From Takakia lepidozioides (lineage: Eukaryota; Streptophyta; Takakiopsida; Takakiales; Takakiaceae): a DNA stretch of 64,000 nt. Location of the stretch: the NCBI GenBank assembly GCA_030704615.1, contig CM060734.1, positions 3,038,001 through 3,102,000 of the forward strand, given 5' to 3'. Position 1 is the stretch's first letter. Each line of letters starts with the position of its first letter. The notes under the pieces were generated by a model. The model was not told where the DNA came from. It ran no database searches and worked only from the letters and a program-made list of their open reading frames with translations. Of this stretch, positions 9,440-16,820 are shown piece by piece. Both the position numbers and the translations under genes were made by a program.

Positions 9440-10430
9440 GGCCATGTGTGGGCTGTGACAGGCTTTGGCAGCTGTGACGGGCTGTGGCAAGCTGTGACAG
9501 GCTGTGATGGGCTGTGTCAGGCTGTGACGGGCTGTGCCCAGTGGCCTTTGGGGCTGTGACGGGCTGTGCCCTGTGGCCTGTGGGGCTGTGACGGGCTGTG
9601 TCAGGCTGTGGCGAGCTGTGACGGGCTGTGTCAGGCTGTGACAGGCTGTGTCCAGTGCCTTTGGGGCTGTGACGGGCTGTGCGGGGCTGTGACAGGCTGT
9701 GCCCTGAGGCCTATGGGGCTGTGACGGGCTGTGACAGGCTGTGCGAGCTGTGACAGGCTGTGCCCATGGCCTTTGGGGCTGTGACGGGCTGTGAGGGGCT
9801 GTGACAGGCCGTGCCTGAGGCCTTTGAGGCTGTGACGGGCTGTGAGGGGCTGTGACAGGCCGTGCCCATGGCCTTTGGGGCTGTGACGGGCTGTGAGGGG
9901 CTGTGACAGGCCGTGCCTGAGGCCTTTGAGGCTGTGAGGGCTGTGACAGGCCGTGCCCTAGGCCTTTGAGGCTGTGACGGGCTGTGATGGGCTGTGGCAA
10001 GCTGTGACAGGCTGTGATGGGCTGTGATGGGCTGTGACAGGCTGTGCCCTGTGCCCTGTGAGGCTGTGAGGGGCTGTGACAGGCCGTGCCCATGGCCTTT
10101 GGGGCTGTGATGGGCTGTGAGGGGCTGTGACAGGCCGTGCCCATGGCCTTTGGGGCTGTGAGGGGCTGTGAGGGGCTGTGACAGGCCGTGCCTGAGGCCT
10201 TTGGGGCTGTGACGGGCTGTGAGGGGCTGTGACAGGCCGTGCCCATGGCCTTTGGGGCTGTGACGGGCTGTGAGGGGCTGTGACAGGCCGTGCCTGAGGC
10301 CTTTGAGGCTGTGAGGGGCTGTGAGGGGCTGTGACAGGCCGTGCCTGAGGCCTTTGAGGCTGTGACAGGCTGTGAGGGGCTGCGACAGGCTGTGCCCAGT
10401 GGCCTGTGGGACTGTGACGGCTGTGACCAG
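9440..10430. repeat. GGGCTGTGAC(A/G) minisatellite in the retrotransposon leader
   Basis: Nearly 1 kb is built from a 10-11 bp motif, GGGCTGTGACG/A, grouped into higher-order units of about 50-57 bp that end in GCCCATGGCCTTTG or GCCTGAGGCCTTTG. Because the motif lacks antisense stops, the minus strand stays open over 374 codons (9,425-10,549) and, in a second frame, over 273 codons (9,711-10,532). These would encode His/Ser/Gln/Pro/Ala repeats of the SPSQPVTAPKA type. I treat them as by-products of the repeat. Confidence 0.9.
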
Positions 10431-11146
10431 TGAGCTGTGTGGGCCTGTGCTGGTCTGTGGTGGCCCGTGTTGACCTGTGGACGGCCTGTGCTGACTCGTG
10501 GAGGCACTGGTGGACTGCCTAAGGACTGGCATGTGGTCTGGAAGGCCAAATTTTGAAGCTCGTGGAGGGCGGTTTGAGGAGTATCTTCATGATATTCCCA
10601 TGGTCATGCAAGTGAGGATAGAGAGGAGAGGCAGAGTGTTGGGATGAGAGCATGCTGGGGTTAGGCATTGCTTTAGCTTCTCTTCCTCGTAGTTTCCACC
10701 CTCTCATTAGGCCAAGACCTTTCCGTAGGTGGAGGCAAGAGTCAGTCCGGGTTTGGGCTGGGGTGTCCTTGCAGGAGCAACACCGTGGAGTTGTTTTTGG
10801 TGTGGGGGAGTTGTCGTTCGGATTTCTTGTGTTTGGATCCCCTCCATACCTGCATGCTTGACTGTGCGCCATGCTAGTTTTGTGTGGGCGCTTGTTTTTA
10901 TAGGTGATTGGTCCGGATTTGATCACCGGCCAGTCCTAGAGCATGCTGTCGATGGTGAGGCTGGGGTGATGACCAGCCAGACCATCATTGTTTCTCCTGT
11001 GGTGAGGTTGGAGGTGATGACCAGCCAACCATAGGAGTGCTTGTGGTGGATGCAGGTACAGGTGTAGGCTATGTTAGGAACTTAGTATTCCAAACCATAA
11101 GCCGCAACAGGTTCTCTACCCGGTTACCTTGTGAAGAGGGGGTTAG

Positions 11147-13078
11147 GGACATGTTCATGACCGGTTGAGTGTCAACACGGAGGTGCCACTAGTTGCTGGG
11201 GACAGTGCCGGTTCGAGCACTAGCGATACTAGTGGGTACACGAGACGAGGTGTGCGGTTTAGGCCACCTTCACCTCCTGTGTCTTCCACGGAAGTTTCTG
11301 ATTCGGATTGTGAATCAGGAGGGCTCATACCGGCGGTGCAAGTCGTTTCTTTGCCATTGTTGTGGGACACAATGGAGGAGATGTATGGAGCTACCAAGGG
11401 GCCACGAAGGTACTCTGGGGCGGTGGGCACCATCGAGTTGGATGATTTTATCCAAGAGTTTGATAGTTGGTGTGATTTGCAGCAAATGCGCAATCCACAA
11501 CTATTTACGCCTTTCATGGCATGGAAGGGGCTGTTTCAGCACCTTGAGGGGCCGCCTATGGATGATTACCATGAGTTCAGGCGGGGGCATGAGGTTGAGA
11601 TCGAGGAGTGGAGGATGTACTGGTCACCCGACTATGTCTCCATCACTAGGGGCACTAGAGCCACGAGGGCAGTGGCTACACCTGCCGCTGCACCGGCAGC
11701 TTCAGCAAGTAGCAGTGGGACTGGTGGTACAGTAGCTACGACATCCACCCAAGCCACTACCGCACCAGCACTAGCACCCGTGCCTGCCTTCAACCCTGTT
11801 GTGGAGTTCTTCGAAGAGTTGAGAGGGAACTACCAAGGGGTGAGGACAGAGAAGTTGCGGAGCTTGCAAGAGTTCCAACGGAAGCCGACCGAGAGCTTGA
11901 GGGAGGCTTTCACTCGCATGAGGCGCTTGATAAATGTAACCCAAGGGGTTACGGAAGCTCAGGCAGTCCAATTCTGGTATGGGATATTGGACAAGGAGCT
12001 GAGGAGAAGGGTGCGGGATGCAACTCTCCTACAAGCGGCCCAACCCACCTTAGCAAATGTGTTTTTGCTGGCAGAGCGGATAGAGCTCAACATGGTGGAG
12101 GAACGAGTGGTCATGGTGGGATTTGCTAAGGAGACACCACGGGGTAGTGGTGCTCCTAGCCAACCACTACCTCAACGTGCTCAAGGCAACAAGGGGGCTC
12201 AGGTGAAGCTCAGGGAAGGGCAGAGAGGACCTCAGATGCAGGGGTCTCTCCCTTCATTTGCTGGCCAACAACGGGCGGATGTGGTGTGCTGGACATGTGG
12301 AGGACCCCATGTCAAGAAGGATTGTCCAGAGGGAGGCAAAGGGCCGGCACATGCACAGCCTGCACAGTTACAGTGTGGGCATTGTGGCAAACACGGGCAT
12401 GGAGAGGCTCAGTGTTATGGTTTGCATCCTGAGTTGCGCCCAGGCCAGTTCCAAGGGAACAATGGTGGCCGGGGGCGAGGTGGAGCAGCCCAGAGGGGAC
12501 GAGGTGGCCAGCCACGAGGTGCAGGCCAAGGGCAAGCTCAACGTGGCCAAGGACGCGGAGGTCAGGGTGTTGACCAAGGCATGGCCAACCGGCTTCAGCA
12601 GCTAGAGCAGAGGCTCGCTGCCATGGCTACAGCTCAGGTGGTACCGGCTCTAAGGCCGGATGGTCCACCTCCTGCTCCTGAGGGAGGAGATATGGGAGGC
12701 ATGGGATTCATGTGTGGAGCAGCACTACCACTAGTGCAGGTGGAGTCTGCTGCAGCCGTGACTCGAGGAGCAGCACGAGTTCCTGAGCCACGAGGTGCAG
12801 AGGTGGAGTTGGATCCACAGCGTGGGGAGGCAAGCCGTCAGGCTAGGCTTCCTCAGTCATTCACATTGGCGGAGACAGTGTCGACGCCATCCATGGCACC
12901 TAGTTCTCGCCCGACTGTTACCGAGGCGGAGGTTACTATGCCATTGGGGAGAGCTACACGGGTAGCACCACTACCTAGTGTTGCCAAGGCTACGGCAGCT
13001 AGTGTGCTGCTAGGAGCGGCCACATCTGTGTGCCAGGCTCCATTGTTCTCGGCTACCATGATTGCGACGCCGGGGTAA
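11147..13078 (+). CDS. gag: Gag polyprotein (capsid and two-zinc-knuckle nucleocapsid)
   Basis: This is the structural protein of the retrotransposon, expected to form cytoplasmic virus-like particles and bind the RNA. The frame opens after a TAG at 11,144. The first in-frame ATG is at 11,372; upstream in-frame sequence reads sensibly but has only a near-cognate TTG (11,165), so the true start is uncertain. Numbering from 11,165, residues about 210-310 match the retrotransposon gag/capsid domain (LQEFQRKPTESLREAFTRMR, then QFWYGIL). Two zinc knuckles follow: C375-x2-C-x3-H-x4-C, a shortened variant, and C404-x2-C-x4-H-x4-C, the classical form. They are followed by an RGG/RGQ-rich basic stretch and a Pro/Ala/Thr-rich tail. 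The frame ends at TAA 13,076-13,078, overlapping the protease frame by 76 nt in the -1 register. A GGGG run precedes that stop. Confidence 0.88.
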   Translation, partial: GHVHDRLSVNTEVPLVAGDSAGSSTSDTSGYTRRGVRFRPPSPPVSSTEVSDSDCESGGLIPAVQVVSLPLLWDTMEEMYGATKGPRRYSGAVGTIELDDFIQEFDSWCDLQQMRNPQLFTPFMAWKGLFQHLEGPPMDDYHEFRRGHEVEIEEWRMYWSPDYVSITRGTRATRAVATPAAAPAASASSSGTGGTVATTSTQATTAPALAPVPAFNPVVEFFEELRGNYQGVRTEKLRSLQEFQRKPTESLREAFTRMRRLINVTQGVTEAQAVQFWYGILDKELRRRVRDATLLQAAQPTLANVFLLAERIELNMVEERVVMVGFAKETPRGSGAPSQPLPQRAQGNKGAQVKLREGQRGPQMQGSLPSFAGQQRADVVCWTCGGPHVKKDCPEGGKGPAHAQPAQLQCGHCGKHGHGEAQCYGLHPELRPGQFQGNNGGRGRGGAAQRGRGGQPRGAGQGQAQRGQGRGGQGVDQGMANRLQQLEQRLAAMATAQVVPALRPDGPPPAPEGGDMGGMGFMCGAALPLVQVESAAAVTRGAARVPEPRGAEVELDPQRGEASRQARLPQSFTLAETVSTPSMAPSSRPTVTEAEVTMPLGRATRVAPLPSVAKATAASVLLGAATSVCQAPLFSATMIATPG

Positions 13079-14352
13079 GACCAGCTGAGGTGTTCAGGCT
13101 GGCAGCTACACTCTGTGAGAGTGGGGAGGTTACTTCATCTTCTGCGGAGATAGTGGGAGGTGTAGTGCCGGAGGGATCCTCGGATTTGAGGGTCAAGACT
13201 GCCACGGCGGCGCCATGGCAAGCTGCAGCTGCCAGGTTGATGGAGCTGCCAGCTAGGCCAGCCATTGAGCGCGCCATGGTGACACCTGGAGTTGTCATGT
13301 TAGACAACCAGGATGGCATTTTCTGTTTGAGTGGACCGGCAGGCAAGAGGTACCGGCCACTGCGAGTCTTGTTGGACTCGGGAGCTCAGCCACTGATGCT
13401 GGGCAGAGCTGCTATTGCAGGCTTGGGCCTCACGGAGGCGGATATGGAGCCTTGTCCTTTCCAGATACAGACGTCTCTGGGAGGATCGGAGCAGGCTCGG
13501 GGCATGACACGGCATGAGTTGGCTATCAGACTACGGCCGGATCACCCTACAGATGGCTCAGTGATGCGAGCCAAGGCCATTGTGACAGACGCAGTCTCAT
13601 ACGATGTCCTGGTTGGTGGGGCAGTGTTGTACCCCATGGGCTTCACCCTGGATTTTTGGGAGGAGTCAGCTTCCTATAGGCCTGCATGGCAGTCAGGGGA
13701 GGGCCGGCGTGTGCAGCTCCCTGTGACGTTCATAGGAGGAGTTGCGGTTGCCCAGCGAGGCAAGATGCCGACACTAGCAGCATTCACAGCGGCAGTGAGT
13801 TGGCCTAGAGAGTTGCTTGAGGGCAATGCTCATTCAGAGGATGTACCACCTCCGGGAGAGCAGGATGACATGTATGGTATGGCGGAGTTGCCTACCATGG
13901 TTGCTCAGACTCCATTGTGGGGCACGAGCAAGGATTTGCAGCGGGATGCTGATCGACGGGTGCAACAAGCCTGGGTGGAGGCTTTTGTACCGTCAGGAGA
14001 GGAGGAGAGTGTGGGATTGCACCAGGACCACCTCAATTGTCTCCATTGGACACCACACCTATTGTGTGGCAGTCTCCGGATGAAGGCATTTGTCTTCTGG
14101 ACTTGTTTGGCGGGATCAGCACCGGATTGGCTGCTGTGTTACAGGCAGGTGTACGAGTTCGGCGTTACCTGTATGTGGAGAGGGATGAGACTGCACGACG
14201 CGTTTCACTTCGCCATGTTGCTCAGTTGGTGCAGCGGTACCCTGAGTTGTTGTCGGTGTCTGCAATTCGTGGATATCAGCAGGCCTTGCCAGCAGACATT
14301 TCGTTGCTGGGGGCGCAGGATTTGGAGCGGGTTGGCTCCATTGATCTGGTAG
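13003..14352 (+). CDS. Retrotransposon aspartic protease frame
   Basis: This frame is in the -1 register relative to Gag and opens after a TAG at 13,000-13,002. It has no ATG in a credible place, so it needs frameshifting or equivalent from Gag. The retropepsin signature is LLDSGAQPLMLG, with the catalytic Asp codon at 13,375-13,377, followed by the hydrophobic AIAGLGL strand and, about 70 residues later, a DAVSYDVLVGGAVLYPMGF segment typical of the retroviral-protease flap and C-terminal region. It should process Gag and Pol. The useful part ends near 14,010; beyond that (to TAG 14,350-14,352) the frame is a shadow of the methyltransferase frame, which overlaps it by 400 nt in another -1 register. 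Confidence 0.85.
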   Translation, partial: CAARSGHICVPGSIVLGYHDCDAGVRPAEVFRLAATLCESGEVTSSSAEIVGGVVPEGSSDLRVKTATAAPWQAAAARLMELPARPAIERAMVTPGVVMLDNQDGIFCLSGPAGKRYRPLRVLLDSGAQPLMLGRAAIAGLGLTEADMEPCPFQIQTSLGGSEQARGMTRHELAIRLRPDHPTDGSVMRAKAIVTDAVSYDVLVGGAVLYPMGFTLDFWEESASYRPAWQSGEGRRVQLPVTFIGGVAVAQRGKMPTLAAFTAAVSWPRELLEGNAHSEDVPPPGEQDDMYGMAELPTMVAQTPLWGTSKDLQRDADRRVQQAWVEAFVPSGEEESVGLHQDHLNCLHWTPHLLCGSLRMKAFVFWTCLAGSAPDWLLCYRQVYEFGVTCMWRGMRLHDAFHFAMLLSWCSGTLSCCRCLQFVDISRPCQQTFRCWGRRIWSGLAPLIW

Positions 14353-15335
14353 TGGCAGGTTGGCCCTGCCAAGGGCATTCATCAGCCGGGCATGGCAATG
14401 GATTGCGAGACTCGAGGTCGGGTCTGTTTTGGGAGATGGTGCGGGTTTTGCGCCACTTGCAGCTTCATCAAGCTGTATCTCCAGCATACATCTTGGAGAA
14501 TGTGCCACTGATGGGCGATTCTCGGGCCAGGGTGATGGCCAGTGTGCATCAAGTCCGGTCGTGGCTTGGGTCAGCAGTGTTGCTAGATGCAGCTACAGTG
14601 GGGTCACGGGCTCATCGTCCACGGCTATGGTGGACTAACATGATGCCACCCGCACTGCTCAAGCGTGCATTTGATGGGGTGCAGCGGCCAGCACATCTCA
14701 CAGTGGATAACATTCTGGACACAGGGAGGCAGTCTCAACGTGTGAGACACGATGACCGTTCGCCTTTGGCAGTGGTCAACAAGGTGGGTCAACCACGAGC
14801 AGCATTACCTACACTGCTCAGCTTCCCAGGATCGCATGCTTTCCGGGATAGTGGACCTGGCCTCCTGTGGGATGCTCAGTTGCAGCAGTTAGTGGAGCCT
14901 AATGCTGACGAGCGTGAGCGGGCAATGGGTTTTACCACTGGTACCACGGCGGTGTCGTCTCTTTCTGAGGCATCACGTCGTCAAGTGTTGGGGCAAGCAA
15001 TGGATCTCAATTGCTTGACCTGGATTATCAGCTTGGCTCTAGCTGAGCAACGCAGAGTGCGGAATACACTTCCCTCAATGGTCTCTCTGCCTACCGAGAC
15101 GGTACAGGCAGTGAGTGGGGGCGAGCATATGAGGACCACGGGGTGCATGCATCCATGGCACACGTGGGAGGTGCTCGAGGTTCAGAGGGAGTTGGCAGCC
15201 AAGGCGGCTGTGATGGATGAGGTTGGGGATTCTTCTCGAGTTGAGGAGGTCCTCAAGGATGAGATGATGGGGCAGGATGATGCCTTGTCATTGACTGAGC
15301 AGGTAGGGAGTACTGCTCAAGAGGTTGCAGCATAG
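13953..15335 (+). CDS. DNMT3-like cytosine-5 DNA methyltransferase inside pol
   Basis: Residues below are numbered from 14,037. The motifs of C5 DNA methyltransferases appear in canonical order. Motif I (AdoMet binding) is LDLFGGISTG at 21-30 and resembles the FDGIATG form of DNMT3. Motif II is YLYVERDE (45-51). Motif IV is GWPCQGHSSAG with the catalytic Cys at 111 (codon 14,367-14,369), followed by GLRDSRSGLFWEMVRVL as in DNMT3. Motif VI is ILENV (152-156). Motif VIII is RAHRPRLWW (191-199). Motif IX is RERAMGF (293-299) and motif X is RRQVLGQAMD (314-323). All catalytic residues appear present. No ATG lies near the N-terminus and the frame opens at 13,953, so the protein is probably made as part of Pol by frameshifting from the protease. 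The expected activity is transfer of methyl from AdoMet to cytosine in DNA. Target preference cannot be read from the sequence. It has no PWWP, ADD or UBA partner domain. Confidence 0.92.
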   Translation, partial: STGATSLGGGFCTVRRGGECGIAPGPPQLSPLDTTPIVWQSPDEGICLLDLFGGISTGLAAVLQAGVRVRRYLYVERDETARRVSLRHVAQLVQRYPELLSVSAIRGYQQALPADISLLGAQDLERVGSIDLVVAGWPCQGHSSAGHGNGLRDSRSGLFWEMVRVLRHLQLHQAVSPAYILENVPLMGDSRARVMASVHQVRSWLGSAVLLDAATVGSRAHRPRLWWTNMMPPALLKRAFDGVQRPAHLTVDNILDTGRQSQRVRHDDRSPLAVVNKVGQPRAALPTLLSFPGSHAFRDSGPGLLWDAQLQQLVEPNADERERAMGFTTGTTAVSSLSEASRRQVLGQAMDLNCLTWIISLALAEQRRVRNTLPSMVSLPTETVQAVSGGEHMRTTGCMHPWHTWEVLEVQRELAAKAAVMDEVGDSSRVEEVLKDEMMGQDDALSLTEQVGSTAQEVAA

Positions 15336-15341
15336 CAACCA
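15333..15341 (+). promoter_or_regulatory. Leaky stop codon, TMV-type readthrough context
   Basis: The stop that separates methyltransferase and reverse transcriptase is TAG followed by CAACCA. This fits the established readthrough consensus UAG-CAR-YYA of tobamovirus-type signals. The frame is open on both sides, so occasional suppression would fuse methyltransferase to RT. Confidence 0.75.
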
Positions 15342-16820
15342 CGGGACGCGTCCTCTACCTCTAAGCCCACTGGACTTAAGGTTGTAGTTACGGAGGACAA
15401 TTGGGAGCCTGACATTGGACCCATTGTCACCGGAGGAGAGAGACGACGTATACGGCGGTTCCTGAGGGCTTACAGGAATTGCTTTGCCTTCAGTTTGAAG
15501 GACTTGGGAGCACTGAAGGGTCAAGAGATCCGTATTGAGTTGGCCACTGACACGCCAATCTTTCGGAGACCCTATAGATACAGTGACATGGAGAGGTCTT
15601 TGATTCAGATGAGGACTCAAGATCTCTGGGAGGCAGGTTTGGTGGAGCTCTCTGGTGGAGAGTATGCTTCAGCCACAGTGATGCCAGCCAAGAAGGATGT
15701 CTATGGCAATTGGACGGAGAGACGTATGTGCGGTGATTACCGGCCTGTAAATCGTCAGACCAAGTCCGATAAGTATGCCATGCCAACACCAGAGGAGATC
15801 TTTGATGCCATCGGGCATGCTAAGGCCTTTAGCACTTTGGATTTACGATCCGGATATCACCAGTTGCCAATCAAGGAGGCGGACAAGCAGAAGACGGCAT
15901 TCTGGGGGATCAATGAGCACGGCAAGGATTGCCTATATCAGTGGCGGTTCTTACCATTTGGGCTTAAGAATGCTCCTGCAGAGTTTCAGAGAGTCATGGA
16001 TAGGATTCTAGCAGGGGTGGACTTTGCTCGGTGCTACATAGATGACATCATCATCTTTAGTGTTACGATGGAGGAGCATGAGAGACACCTTCAGGTGGTA
16101 TTGGAGCGCTTGAGAGCGCACGGATTGAAGTTGCATCCGGGGAAGTGCAAGTTTTTCCACAACCAGATTGAGTATCTGGGTCACATGATATATCCTGGAG
16201 GATTGGGGGTACAGCAGACTAAGGTAGAGGCCATTGCACAAATTCCACGCCCCACGGATGTGAGCCGAGTTCGAGCTTTCATGGGGTTGGCAAACTATTA
16301 TAGACGGTTTGTCAAGGGATTTAGTACCATTGCAAAGGCTCTAACCAAGCTGACCAAGGTGGACCAGGAGTGGCAGTGGGAAGATGAGCAGGAACGAGCT
16401 TTTCAAGAGCTCAAGGCGAGGTTGACCTCGGCGCCTATCTTGAGACGACCTATCAGGGGGCGTCCCTTTCAGCTGCATACGGATTGGAGCATGCTGGGGC
16501 TTGGAGCGGTGCTCACACAGGTGGATGATGAGGGAAGAGAGTTCGTAGTGGCTTACGCTAGCCGCTCGAACAACGCTGCAGAGGCTAAGTACAGCTCATA
16601 TGAGGGAGAGTGCTTAGCTGCAGTGTGGGCCGTGGCACACTTCAGGTGCTATCTATACGGCAATCTTTTCACCCTTGTCACGGATCACCAGCCACTCAAG
16701 TGGTTGATGGAGTCAGACAAGCTTACGGGAAGCTTGCACGGTGGGCACTTATACTCCAGGAGTATGACTTTCAGGTTGTGCATCGACCGGGTTTGGTCAA
16801 TCGGGATGCGGATGGATTGA
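15336..16820 (+). CDS. pol: Reverse transcriptase and RNase H (Ty3/gypsy type)
   Basis: This is in the same frame as the methyltransferase, continuing directly after its UAG. Credible coding begins at once: a linker with RRIRRFLRAYRNCFAFSLKD precedes the RT core, as in Ty3/gypsy Pol. RT motifs include MCGDYRPVNRQT, STLDLRSGYHQLPI, RFLPFGLKNAPAEFQ and the catalytic YIDD at 16,035-16,046. The RNase H domain follows with LHTDWSMLGLGAVL, EGECLAAVW and VTDHQPLKWLM. The frame breaks inside RNase H at about 16,725-16,735 (ACG GGA AGC). The homologous reading continues in the -1 frame as KLARWALILQEYDF, which fits either a 1-nt deletion or re-reading of one A. The position inside a catalytic domain makes a mutation more likely than programmed frameshifting. 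The residues after the break (to TGA 16,818-16,820) are out of frame. Confidence 0.93.
   Translation, partial: QPRDASSTSKPTGLKVVVTEDNWEPDIGPIVTGGERRRIRRFLRAYRNCFAFSLKDLGALKGQEIRIELATDTPIFRRPYRYSDMERSLIQMRTQDLWEAGLVELSGGEYASATVMPAKKDVYGNWTERRMCGDYRPVNRQTKSDKYAMPTPEEIFDAIGHAKAFSTLDLRSGYHQLPIKEADKQKTAFWGINEHGKDCLYQWRFLPFGLKNAPAEFQRVMDRILAGVDFARCYIDDIIIFSVTMEEHERHLQVVLERLRAHGLKLHPGKCKFFHNQIEYLGHMIYPGGLGVQQTKVEAIAQIPRPTDVSRVRAFMGLANYYRRFVKGFSTIAKALTKLTKVDQEWQWEDEQERAFQELKARLTSAPILRRPIRGRPFQLHTDWSMLGLGAVLTQVDDEGREFVVAYASRSNNAAEAKYSSYEGECLAAVWAVAHFRCYLYGNLFTLVTDHQPLKWLMESDKLTGSLHGGHLYSRSMTFRLCIDRVWSIGMRMD

Larger units (their letters stand above)
7921..11164 (+). other. Long untranslated leader of the retrotransposon
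   Basis: 3.2 kb separate the primer site from Gag. I see no sense-strand gene in it. It holds a diverged set of about 110-130 bp repeats at 8,600-9,010 and a large GGGCTGTGAC minisatellite at 9,440-10,430. A related leader lies on the minus strand at 49.4-50.75 kb, so long leaders appear to be a property of the family. Confidence 0.75.

Noticed and set aside
9425-10549. 374-codon antisense ORF rich in His/Ser/Gln/Pro
   Set aside because: It lies entirely in the GGGCTGTGAC minisatellite. A second overlapping frame is open for the same reason, and composition follows the repeat, not a protein.
14040-14352. Tail of the protease frame as a separate domain
   Set aside because: It is the out-of-frame reading of the methyltransferase N-terminus, whose motif I is clear in the other frame.
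16730-16820. C-terminal 30 residues of the RT ORF
   Set aside because: They are out of frame after the break inside RNase H; homology continues in the -1 frame.
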